NCBI GenBank assembly: GCA_015178975.1
Contig: WHVD01000025.1
Coordinates: 744,001 to 808,000, forward strand
From: Hysterangium stoloniferum
Taxonomy: Eukaryota > Basidiomycota > Agaricomycetes > Hysterangiales > Hysterangiaceae
Direction of reading: 5' to 3'
DNA length: 64,000 bases
The notes under the pieces were generated by a model. That model was not told the origin of the DNA. It saw only the letters and a list, made by a program, of their open reading frames with translations, and did not search any database. Numbering within the stretch: the first letter of the stretch is position 1; each line of letters begins with the position of its first letter. The translations under genes and the position numbers were made by a program. Below, in pieces: positions 39,712 through 50,872 of this stretch.

Positions 39712-40246
39712 AGATTACTGGGGGGAATCTAAGCTGATTTTCTGACTGGATTGTATATACAACATCTGCCAGACTATATAGACTGTGGAATGTATAACAT
39801 ACCAAATCCAGTAATAATGAAATCCAAACTAGTAATCATGAAACGAGATAAGTAAACACCAAATTTGGTGTTAGGAATGGAGAGCAGAGTAGAGTCTGAA
39901 ACGTGACAGGTTGTTAGACCATAACGGGAATGGGGCGGGAGTTGAGTCCGAAACATAACAGGTCATTTGACCATAATGGGAATGGGGCTCAGTTAGAGAG
40001 CTGTCGGGTTTTCCGAGAGGAGTCTGGTGACTGGTATGTGGGACAGGGTCCGAGATAGACAGGTGTGGGTCCTGGTGGGTATTCCAGTGATGGATACATG
40101 AAGTACAGTAATGAAGGTTGAGCATGGACAGGTCTGACATCCAGAGTCTGGTGGGTATACCAGTAAACTGATGACTGGTGTATGTAGGGTGTGGGTGCAT
40201 ATAAATTAGTGCCCAGAGTCTGGTGGGTTTCCGGTTGTACATAACA
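39712..40246 (-). repeat. E-family LTR, inverted copy
   Basis: Reverse complement of the 37497-38043 family. It ends on plus at ACATAACA (40246) and includes the CTGATTTTCTGACTGGATTG block that mirrors the transcript-start region. It forms a large inverted pair with 37497-38043. Confidence 0.7.
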
Positions 40247-40314
40247 TACTGTCACATTCACTGTAAAAAATAGGAAAAGGAACCACAATATCACCCTACA
40301 TGACACCTTGTATG

Positions 40315-40901
40315 TGTTAAGATCTAAGCAAGGGGTTGAGAGGTTGTTCTATCTTGGGGGGACAATAGTAGAGATTGTACTAGTCAGGAGGTCTGACTCT
40401 ATAAAACAAGTTGTTAAGTATGGGGCTCACAGGTGGGTCTCCAGGGGAAACCTGTGGATGTTCCAGGGAAGGATGTGGCTTCAGCTTACGTATGTACTAT
40501 GCCCTCACAAGATTACATTGTCCAACTTCAGATGGGTGCAGACAGGAAACCCATGGGTTCTGAGAATATGCAGGGGCAAATTACTAGAGAGGTACTTAGT
40601 TGATTTTCTGATCGGATTGTATGTACAGATAGCTAATTGACTATATAGACTTATAGACTATTGTACTACTAATGCAGAGATACAAAAAGATATAACAGAC
40701 ATACAATAAAACAATAAACCAGATATCAAACATATTGGGAACAAGGGGTAGATTGAACCAGATGTTAAATGGGCAAGTATGAGTTGGGAACAAGGGGGTC
40801 TGGAATGTCCAGTTGGAGTCTGGTGACTGGTTCATATGATATAGAGCATCAAGTGTATATAGGATGGGTTCCAGGTCCCAGCAGGTTTCCCAGTCCTAAC
40901 A
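40315..40901 (-). repeat. G-family LTR (copy 1)
   Basis: Plus-strand ends TGTTAAGATCTAAGC…CAGTCCTAACA. Relatives lie at 46845-47602 and 57328-58724. A degenerate shared box lies at about 40474-40508. Confidence 0.6.
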
Positions 40902-41104
40902 TTGATTTTCTGATTAGATTGTAAATACAAATTAGTCTTGTTTGTATAGACAAGCTGTACTATAATCCTGGTAGAACAGATAAACAAACAGATGGAAAGG
41001 AAAATTGGAAATGAGCAGGGTTGACCAAAGTCCAGGGAAAGTCCAAGATGAAACAGGGATATAGACATGGAACATAATAAGATAACTGACAACCAGGTAC
41101 CAAA

Positions 41105-41658
41105 CACATCAGGAGTTACAACATTGAAGGTGGCACTAAAATATTATCTAAACCTGTTTACAAAACAAAACTTTAAGTCCTAAAATGGATATGAACTCAG
41201 TTATTAGTTCAATTTTAGACATGATCTGAACTTGTTGTTTAGGACACACTTTTACCAGAGTTTTTATTCTAGGTCCAGAAAAATGTTTACCCCTTATAGA
41301 AACCTCAAGTTTGAACATAGGTTTTAAAATAAAATAAAACCCTAAGTTTTGTAATGACCTTAAACTAATTGCCCACTCATCACCTGCCCATGCAGGCAAT
41401 TAGTTTAAGGTCATTACAAAACTTAGGGTTTTACTTTATTTTTAAACCTATGTTCAGACTTGAGGTTTTTATAAGGGGTAAACATTTGTCTGGACTTAGA
41501 ATAAAAACTCTGATAAAAGTGTGTCCTAAACAACAAGTTCAGATCACATCTAAAATTGAAGTAATAACTGAGTTCAAATCCATTTTAGGACTTAAAGTTT
41601 TGTAAACAGGTTTAGATAATATTTTAGTGCCGCCTTAAATGTTGTAACTCCTGATGTG
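41105..41658. mobile_element. 0.55-kb foldback (long inverted-repeat element)
   Basis: Arms 41105-41373 and 41395-41658 are near-perfect reverse complements around a 21-bp loop; the outer ends are CACATCAGGAGTTACAAC and GTTGTAACTCCTGATGTG. Each arm, read outward from the centre, keeps an open frame of about 75-80 codons (AISLRSLQNLGFYF…KVCPKQQVQI). There is no convincing TSD. It could be a foldback DNA element or an inverted duplication. Transcribed, it would make a long hairpin RNA. Confidence 0.85.
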
Positions 41659-42757
41659 AAAGCTGATCAGGGGTGGATATTGCATATGTATATTATGAGA
41701 GCTACATAGGATCTCTGGGCAGGGTCCAGTCACTGACTTGTATGAAAAGGGAGTGATAGAGAAGTGTAAAGATGGTCCTGGGTCCTGGTGGGTTGTCCAG
41801 TCCTAACAAATTGCAGGGAAAGTGGAAGTTGAGTGGATGAGGAAATATGGAACAGCCATCCATTTTAAGGGATTTATGGGTGTAGGAAAACATTCTCTTC
41901 AACTCAACAGGTCTAACTGACACTTCATATACATAGCTTGACTTAATGTTGATCTCTGACCCAAAGGGGTGTACTTGGAGATTGGAAAGTTGGATATTGA
42001 GCTTATCTTCATCTCAGGCATTGCAACACATCTTAAACACATTTAAATGTGACTATGTTGAAGGTATAGAAAAGAATTGACCCAGCCTGGGATTGAGCCA
42101 AGGACACCCACTGTTCTTAACATGTCTTCATGGATGACTTAGGTGGCACTCAATGCCCTTGGAGAAAGTAGATGGTCTATATAATATTGTGGATAGTTGG
42201 CAAATTACCACTTCCAGCTGCCTTCAACACTATAGGTTTGGAGCCATAGAGGAGGCTCACAATCCTCTTTCAGACATCTATGCTGATATATTGTGGCTAT
42301 TAACAGATAATAGTGAACTCTGCCATTGTGTTTGAGGCACTCTGAGGCTATTTGCCATTTTGGATTGGGAAGATTTTGGGAAGAGGGAAGAGACAAAGAT
42401 GTGAGTATTCTAAGTGTGTTTGTCCATGCACCTCAAATTCTGGATTGATGGGAATGTATGTAGCCCAGGCGAAAATCCCAAAGCGAGGGTGGGCGGGGGG
42501 GAAATTTTGGCTCAACTGGCGTAAGGGATTTTCCCATTCAACACCACTATTAATTGATTCCCTCTTCATAAGCACATGGTTGCTGGTCATGAAGGAGTTT
42601 CGGATCTCAATGGCTTGACTTGTGATTTGTGAGTCTCATTGTATGGGTCTTGCTGATGTAATAATGGTTGATGGATCAAAGCAGGCACACGCGCTTAGTG
42701 GAAATGAACTTTATGACATGTGTCCGTTCCTCGTCGCAACTTTCAATTCTGACTGCA
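41659..42757. other. upstream region of the orphan gene; no gene seen
   Basis: Frames here are short and overlap on both strands. A minus-strand frame at about 42348-42590 (…HPRFGIFAWATYI…) has some coding look but no identity. No clear TATA box was found before 42758. Confidence 0.35.
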
Positions 42758-44700
42758 ATGAATTCAAATTCATTGGAACCACCCGCCACACCCATCATGC
42801 TCTACATCGGTGCTGGTTATGATTTATCCCCTTTGCTGACCTTCGCCCCAGGTGGTTCTCCTTATCCCATCGTGCCCCTCGGTCCGGACAGAGCCCGCTC
42901 ATACGCGACGCTACATCCCACAGAGACATATACTTCTTTTGTATTCGTCGATGCCAAGCCTAGACATACCTCAGCGTTCATGGTCCCAGACTTTCACGAG
43001 TGGAAGGGAATTGACGAGCGTGTTAGGTACGTCATTTAGCCAGAGTCGTAACTGACAACTGAACTCTGAAAAGGAACGTATTGCATTATTCCCAAGGCCT
43101 TCTTACGAGATGGAGGACTGTCCCTGGTGCCCCCGATTTAATATGGTTCGAGGGAGGAGGTCATAGAGTACATGACCGCCACTGGCATCACTCCACAACG
43201 ACAACGGCTGCAAAAGTATCCTCACCACGCCCCCTCACAACACTCTTCTATCTCTTCAACACTCTCGACCTCGAAATAACAAAGGCCCCATTAATGGAGA
43301 ATATGTGGCCTCGCGTTCAGGCTCTCTACGTACACGGTTTGCGTATTCATCATAACACTGGCGCAGGCATGTCATTGTTGCCCCAGACCGGCACGTTGGG
43401 AATAGGGCTGAAGAGATGTTATGTTCTTGTTGGCTCGTGGGGTGGCAAGGCCGGTGTCAGGAAGGTTGATTTTGTGAAAGAGGCGCGAAGAAGATGTAGG
43501 ATGTCGCGGTTGGCGTCATTATCGTCTTCTTCTGTGGACCGCCCATCTTCAGCTTCAACGTCATCTTCCTCACCGTTCACATCATCTTCGGCTTCCGTAT
43601 CGTGCCCGACATCATCCATACCATACACTGCATCATCCCACCCTCCGTCATTATCACTTTCACTAGCATCATCCAGCACATCTCTCTCCCTTGTCCACAG
43701 TCTCAAACTCAACCCAAGTCTAACCTCCTCACTCCACTCTTTCGACCCAGGTTCCCTTCCCGACATCGGAACCGACAGCGATACCGACAGCGACAGCGAC
43801 CTTGACCTCAGCAGTCCCATCAGCAATAGTGGCATTGCCATCGACGAACAGGAATGCACCCGCCCACCCTACTCCCCATTCCATACTCCAATCCCTCAGC
43901 TGTCATATTCTCATACCCTACAGCGATACTACGTCGCGCGGACGATACCTGAATGTGTTGCGTTGGTCAAGGCCAAGCGCGGCCGTGGCGGCGATAACGA
44001 TACCTATGGTGCATATGATGATGATAGCGTGGAGAATGATACCACGCAGAGGCAACCACATGGTGGTTGGGAGGAGAGGGAGGGGGAGAGGGGGGAGATT
44101 ATGAAGCCGCTTTGGTTTGGGTGGTTGAGGAGTAGCAGGAAGGAGGCTAGACTGCAGATGACCACTAATGCAAGCACGACCGGCCGACGGAAGCCAGTTG
44201 TGCACTTGGGTATGGACGCAGAGTCCAGCCTACATCGTGCACAGAGTGACACTCCAGGGGATGATCAACGATGTCCTCTGCGTCGTAGGACTACGGGGGT
44301 CCATAAAGTTGTTCGCTGTCACTCGAAAAAAAAGAAGTCCAGCAGGACTGTGGCTATTACACATGAGAACACTGGTTACGGCTGCGTAGAAGCAGGTGCA
44401 GATGCAGATGTGGCCATCGATCCCTTCCCTTACCCTGGGTCAGAACCAGAACCAGACCTCCCCGTGTGGCCCCGCACGAAGAAACGTCTCACACTGCCCA
44501 TGTCGTCCGGAACAGCGTCGTTGTTAGCGTGGGTCAAAGGTGGAGTGAGTGTGGTGAGGGACAGGAGTTGGAGCTGGAGTTGGGTGATTCTTGATGGCGC
44601 GGGTGCGACCGCAACCAGGACGACGGACACAAGGACTGCTATCAAGTCTATGGCTACGAACGTGATCGCGACTGCGACTGCGGGGCACGGTAGGCTATAG
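42758..44700 (+). CDS. two-exon orphan protein, Ser/Asp-rich centre (631 aa)
   Basis: Exon 1 is 42758-43026 and exon 2 is 43074-44700, with a 47-bp intron (GTACGT…AAAG) that keeps frame. The start is the first ATG of the conserved-looking part; longer in-frame starts exist at 42668. The N terminus (MLYIGAGYDLSPLLTF … FVFVDAKPRH) resembles a nucleotide- or SAM-binding fold with a Gly-rich loop followed by an Asp strand end; this is only a hint. The section around residues 100-220 (GLLTRWRTVPGAPDLIWFEGGGHRVHDRHWH, TLFYLFNTLDLE, RCYVLVGSWGG) looks folded. Residues about 235-345 are low-complexity Ser-rich then Asp/Ser repeats, and the rest is basic and disordered. No signal peptide. Function unknown. 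Confidence 0.6.
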
Positions 44701-46314
44701 TCGACGTCTGAAAGGAGGCGCACTCACCTGAATTTGACGTGTGGAGGATGGTGAGAGGGTTGTTACTAAGGTAATTATTGTTTCTATGTTGGCTTGCTAA
44801 TTGATCCAGAGTGTTGTTATTTTATTTTATTTTTATTCTCAGGTTAATTAGAGCTGCTGCTCCTTGATGGAGGGCGTAGATTCCTCAGTTCTTTTTTTTT
44901 TGTTCAGAGCGGTCGGGGACTGGGAGTCGATATGCGATGGACACAGTTCGACTGTGTATTTTTTCATTATTCGTTTTTCTTTTTCTTTTTCACGGTAATA
45001 TTGTCATTGCATGCTTCGACAGTCTTTACTTTCGTGTTAATATGGATTCATGGATAGTCTCAAACTCAGCCTTCACCCATTCATTCGTTAAAGTCATTCT
45101 CTTATTTACTCATGGTTTTATATAATTTATTTGGAGGAGAGTAGCTAATAGATACTCCGCTAATCGATTATAAAAGGATTGTGTCAGTAACGCTTGTATA
45201 ACACTCAAACATGTATGTGCACGGTACCAATACATCTTCTATGCATGGTTGTTCAGGCTATATCCCTAAAGCATTGACAGTGAAAATTGAGAGGTTATAG
45301 TAGGAGAATGAGGACACCGAGCTAGGGAGGGGATGAATGCGAAGCTGTATATTAGTACTCACACTAAAATGATGCCCAAGCAACTTGAAAAGCTATATTT
45401 AAAAAGGCCGCACCCTGACGATATGGGGTTAACATAATACCCTTTAGCATTATTAAACCCTCATTCAGACGACGATAGGCGAAGTGGGGTATCATCACCG
45501 ACCGCAGTCCACATCTTGACATTTAATTCGCGTCAATGGAACCTTCTTACTGTCAGTAATGATCAATCCATTAAAATAATAATAACTGTTACGGATGCCG
45601 ATAACCCCGAAGCATCAAAGCATGCTAAAACAGAATATTCTCCGGGCTTGTCCTGAACCTATTGTTCACATTTCATAACGAATCCTGGGCAGTTCTGGAT
45701 CAATATGGGCGCAGATCTATCTGGCGAATGCACATCTGGCATGTGCAATAAAGCGGGCTTGCGGAATGCGGTGGGACGGTGGGCAAATGGGGTATTATAC
45801 AAGTGAATTTTGCTTTGGGAGCATCAACAAACTGGTTTTGGCGCCCTCGATGCTCTTAGACTCCAAGAGCGCTGGACCCTTAAGAGGAAGTCGGCGCGAT
45901 GGCCATCCACCGCGCTTTGATAAAAATAATTATCATTTCTTACTAGCACTACAATGATGCCGCATTGTTTCACAAAAAGTTGGTGTTTAAGTTTCAAGGG
46001 GGTAATTACATACTGGCATCACGAAAGTGGGAAATGTGTGTCTACCCCTAGCTTGTTTGAATAATAGGCAAAGCCTGGCTGCTATAAACCTTACAGTATT
46101 AAAAAGTGCCAAGGTAGTACTAGTTAGCTCAGACCGTCTGCTAGCTAGCCTGACACACTATGCACTCTAGGTCCACTAGGCAGACATCGTTATTTCTAGT
46201 ATTTCATGTTTCATATTTAATATTTGAATTTAATATAGATACCAAGGCATAAAATATAAAATATATTGAGTTATTTCTGGTTACAAGGGACGGTACATAT
46301 ATGGATGATCAATA
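44701..46314. other. intergenic, no gene seen
   Basis: T-rich tracts follow the orphan gene. Around 45590-45960 the composition is more balanced, with one 63-codon frame at 45766-45957 that has no motif. I see no feature I can support. Confidence 0.4.
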
Positions 46315-46403
46315 GAGAGTATTTGCAACTAATATATGGTTCCTGATATTCATATCAGGAACCAATTCAGTTTGCTAATATTTCATTAGTTGCAAATACT
46401 CTC
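46315..46403. mobile_element. 89-bp MITE-like palindrome
   Basis: Perfect 19-bp terminal inverted repeats (GAGAGTATTTGCAACTAAT at 46315-46333, complement at 46385-46403). A second internal hairpin sits at 46338-46363 (GGTTCCTGATAT/ATATCAGGAACC). No clear TSD. Confidence 0.6.
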
Positions 46404-46844
46404 ATATGGACTAGATAAGGTACATATTTAATGGCGACAGTCATGGAGTGATCAATAAATAATATGCTGTAGATAACTTTAATGCCATACCCAAAGAAAC
46501 AACCAGTATGATTGAATGTTAGGAAGACATGTAGAGTTTGTTGTTATAGCAAATATTGCCCAATGAGAAAGAGCACAGTCATGTGACAAGCAAAAAATAA
46601 AAAGGGAAAACAATAACAGGGTGAACAAGTATAGCATACATGATAGGGTCTTTATATAAAAAGTGTAATGGATGATTGGAAGGCCAATCAAGGAAGTGAG
46701 AAGTTGTGACAAGGTCAAGGGAAGCGGGAAAAGGATCAAGGATCAAACTAAAACAAAATGTGATGAAACCTAAGTATTCTAAAGGTTGTGAGGTGGCAAA
46801 TAAACTATACATGTAGAACAGTTGATGGGAGTGTTGGGATAAAG

Positions 46845-47602
46845 TGTTAAGATCTAAGCCAGGAAGAGGAGTGCTCTAAGTCAGAGGGCCAATGATGGGA
46901 CTTGAGTTACATAATTGGGAGGCTGATGATAGAGATTGTACTAGTCAGGAGGTCCAACTCTATAACATAGTAGAGCTTGCCTTCAACTTATGTATTGTGT
47001 CCTCACACAAACTGTCAGGGTGATCCAGTATTTCAAACAGAGCAGATAGTATGATATAAGTAAAAGTCAACACTTAGCTTAATCGACTGGAGGGCCAAAT
47101 CACTAAGAGTCAAGAGGTAGAGGGTTGTGGCTTGCCAAAGTCCACTCTTAAGAATATAGCAATGAGAGGGGAAGGCAAAAAACTAAGAGGGGCTAATCTA
47201 AGTTGATATTTGAACTGAAAACTGTAGTGTACATGAAAAGGAGCTTTATACTACATCAAGATGGATGAGCAGGAGGAGATGGAGTAGCAGATGGAGTGGA
47301 GATGGAAGGGGTCACTAGTTCATTATGAACAAGTATCAGGGAGCTGCGAGGGGTAATGATGTGGCAGGGGCTCCGATAATGGGATGACAAGGGTTTTCTA
47401 ATGAGAAACAAGTCACAGGGGTTCGAAATGATGGGATCCTAACATGGAGACAGGATGGGATAACCAAACAGGTAGTCTACAGGAAAACAGGTGTTGGGGT
47501 GCTGTAGGCAGTGACACTGTGGTTGGAGATACTGATAGTGGGTGCCAGAGGGTTACAAGGTAAAAACAGGTTGCAGGGGTCTGAATGATAGGGAACCTAA
47601 CA
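46845..47602 (-). repeat. G-family LTR (copy 2)
   Basis: Plus-strand ends TGTTAAGATCTAAGCC…CCTAACA. Its left part matches 40315-40450 and 57328-57700. A degenerate shared box lies at about 46968-47003. The flanking pentamers TAAAG and CTAAG agree only in part. Confidence 0.6.
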
Positions 47603-48931
47603 CTAAGTGTCACAATTATATTCCTATTTACTTCTTGTCTGTTTTGAAATACTGGAGCACCCAATGGTTTGCACAAGGGCACAACACATAAGTTGAAGTT
47701 TCACTTGTCATAGACAACTGAAGTTGCCAGTTGAGTGTGTAACCCTTGATATCTCTTGCTCCTAGTTCTTAACAGCTGGAACCTACTCCAGGCTGATCCA
47801 GACCCTCCCCACAATGTCTAGGAATATCTGGGCACCTCCTGGAGCCATCTGGATCAAAAACCATTTTAATGTAATTGGATGGGAAATATTATTGAAATTG
47901 GAAATATTGTCCAACCATGCCCCCCCAATCCCAATTTTAAACAAAAAGCAACAATCCATGTAGATACAATTGGGATACAGATAATTGAAGAGAATTACAT
48001 AGGAATGTGGAAACATTTTGGACTAATTCATTTTATACCAAGTCTACATACTGAACTGTATTTTAGAGTGGATGTTTTTTTGTCATATTTCATTATAACC
48101 TGGCTAAATTGCCCAACAAGGTTTTCATTAAAAATGCCATCTGACACAGTGGAAAAGGCAAGAACATTGGAGATAAAGTGATGTTTTACAAATAATTATT
48201 CACATTCAGTGATGCTCTTGATGTATTTATCAATGAAGAGGAAGTATGTTTCCAAAGAGATGTTTTCTGTTACAATCTGAATAGAAACACTGTGCTTAAG
48301 TTGTTTGAACATTGTTGCTCAATTGCTTGACAAGGCTTTTCATTAAAATTATAACTGACACAGGCAAGAGGAACAGTCTCAATGGAATCAAACAGGTATT
48401 TGTCCAGATCTAAGTAACAAGCACAAATCTGAGTATACTTTCAAGATCAGAGGTGCAAATTATTCAGTTGTCCAGAATGAATGAATAACTTAGTGTATTC
48501 TTGGGTCTGAAGATGGTCTGACATTGATACTATAATAAGTTGTGAAGGGGTTGTGTCCAGAGTCAGGATGGATCCAAATGGATGTTGGGAAAGTCTGGAG
48601 ATGTGCAGTTTCAAAAAGCTTCAGGAAGAGGAAGGTAAGACTGTGACTCAGGAAACCTGAAGGTAATCCAATAAGCTGAGATTATGTCAAAGTGTGAGGG
48701 ACAAGCAATTCGTACTGAGAGTGCTATCTAAATCAATATTCTGGTTGGCTTGTAAATACAGAACTACCTCGGTTATATATATATATATAGGATTTATTGT
48801 ACTTACCAATTCAGGCATACAACAAAACAAAAAAGGAATACAGCAAAATGATAGTGTGAAATGAAGATCTTGGGTCCCGAGAATACACTTTATGTTTTCA
48901 CATAATGTAAGGTTGTGATTGGGACCAATGT
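47603..48931. other. AT-rich LTR debris, no gene
   Basis: A degenerate shared-box sequence (GGGCACAACACATAAGTTGAAG) near 47676 shows that this too is LTR-derived. A frame at 47879-48181 has no motif. Confidence 0.4.
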
Positions 48932-49173
48932 TGTAAGCCTGGCACCCCAGTCTTACGCATTTTCCTTTTGTTCCATTCTTATTGTTCTGTCCTTATTGTT
49001 CTGTCCTTTTTGTTCGTAGCACATATATATAGTCTAGGTAGTTTTCCATCTCCTTAGATTTACTGTATGCTGCCTGCCATGTATACTGCCCGCTAGTTCA
49101 TCGAGCAATACACCGTGGTCCTATCAACCCATGTGACCCAGACCCAGTGATCCCATTTGACGACGGGATTACA
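48932..49173 (+). mobile_element. solo LTR, TGTAAGCC…GATTACA family, TSD AATGT
   Basis: A 242-bp LTR homologous to 5565-5818. The perfect duplication AATGT lies at 48927-48931 and 49174-49178, so this is a clean solo LTR left by recombination. Confidence 0.92.
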
Positions 49174-50009
49174 AATGTCAGGTATTGAAAATAAGTCTCA
49201 ACATTTAATCAGAAAGCTATACACAGGCCCTAAAAAGGGTCAGGAGTGATATGAACATAGTAAAGGATGAATGAGTTAGGGAGCAATCAGGTTTTAGGTA
49301 TGGGTCCTAACACCTTTTGGCAAATTGTATTGATACTCCTTAGGTCAATGTCAACTATAATGTGGCCTCCTTGGGAAATTGGCCTAATGGGAGGATACTG
49401 TTAGATACTTTGAACTTGACTCTAGACTCCAATCCCTCTTCAATCTGCAATAAAGAAGTTCTAGATTCATCTTTGGAGCTGAAATCACTTCCAATTGGGA
49501 TAACTGACATTTTGTGGCACAACACCTAAGCCAAGTCCCACTCACTATCTAACCCTTGACCCTTGATAAATACATTAATTGAGTAGTAACCCCCTCCTCA
49601 CAGGTATTTCAGACTCAACCCATCCTGGCACCCAACTACACACTTAATATCTGGCCCCCTTCGGTCCATCCCAAGAAGGCCGGTGCCCATTACATAGGTT
49701 TCACCCATGTGTTGGAATTCACTAGTGGAGTTGAGGTGATGTTGCTCAACTTAGTCATCTTCAGACACACTTGAGCCAAAATGGAATCTGGGACGATGTA
49801 TATAAATTTGAGGAGAACTGAAAATGAAAATTTTATTATATAAATACGGGAAATGCATACATAATATATAACAGGAAATCATAAATATTTCATTCATGGG
49901 GCCCTGTAATTATTTTTGAAATCAGGAAGATGAAGATAATAAAGCAGCACTTGGGTTCATATCGTCCTCATGGTAGTTCTAGTTGCAGTCGCACGTGGTG
50001 TTAAGCAAT
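49174..50009. other. AT-rich intergenic, no gene seen
   Basis: Short scattered frames only. Possible degraded LTR-box fragment (GCACAACACCTAAGCCAAGT) near 49517. Confidence 0.35.
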
Positions 50010-50420
50010 ATGTACAGAATGCGCAGAACAAATGTTGAAGTGCTTTGTGTAGTGTCTAGTAAATAATATCAGTGAGTGAAGACCATCACTATATATTATT
50101 GATATGTAGGTTATCTACAGGTAGAATATGTGAAAAGAAGGAATATAGCTAACATATTGCGGACTTCTCAGTAAATGAAAACCTTCATTGAGAGGTTACG
50201 CTCGCAATCTCATAGTTCTATGGTTACATGAGCGACCCCGAACCACAAAGACGAATATAAATAAACAGTGTTCCACTTATGCCGCCACAGCTAAATGTAG
50301 GACTCGTATTTCGATAGTTGTCGGGATTCTGGGATCAAATTGTTTCGTTGGGGATGGGATTGGGTATACTTTCGAACACGGATTCGAATACCTCAGAGAT
50401 GGCATGTATTTTTGATTTTA
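50010..50420 (-). pseudogene. 3'-end remnant of an adenylation gene (third copy)
   Basis: Minus-strand sequence at 50270-50405 matches the last codons of the neighbouring gene (EVFESVFESIPNPIPNET), with a premature stop and loss of frame after it. Its 3' flank, 50010-50270, matches 50620-50870 and 63485-63740. It is in tandem with the full minus-strand copy, so the locus once held at least two copies in a row. Confidence 0.8.
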
Positions 50421-50872
50421 TTTTTCAGGCCTGCAGCGCCTGGTAGCTACCAACAATCCTACGTACGACCTATAACCAGTGCAATGTACTGCAGTCACAG
50501 ATGCTGACCCTGAACTGACCTTCTGTTCTCTTTGATTATTTTCTCCTTTCACCAGCATTTTATAGCCTCTATCCTTGATACATTGGGGGTCGGGCTCGCT
50601 TACTTCAAGCGGTGTTAAACAATTTGCTAAAGTGCTTTGTACAGGGTCAGGTAAATAATATCAGGGGGTGAAGACTTTCACTATATGCATTGGTGTAGTT
50701 AGGATCTCTACTATATAGAATACAGGAAACATTCAAGAAAGAGTATAGCGAACATATGGCGCACTTGTCAGTGAATAGAAACCTTCAAGGAGATTACTCT
50801 CGCGATCGCATAGCTCTATGCGGTCACATAAACAACCACAAAGCTATACAGATATGACTGGAGTGTTCCGGC

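Noticed and set aside
42060-42130. tRNA-like sequence on the minus strand (GGCTCAATCCC) suggesting a SINE or tRNA
   Set aside because: No matching A box or cloverleaf could be built, and no second copy was seen.
43419-43859. 146-codon minus-strand frame rich in Ser/Asp/Glu
   Set aside because: Shadow of the low-complexity part of the plus-strand orphan gene.
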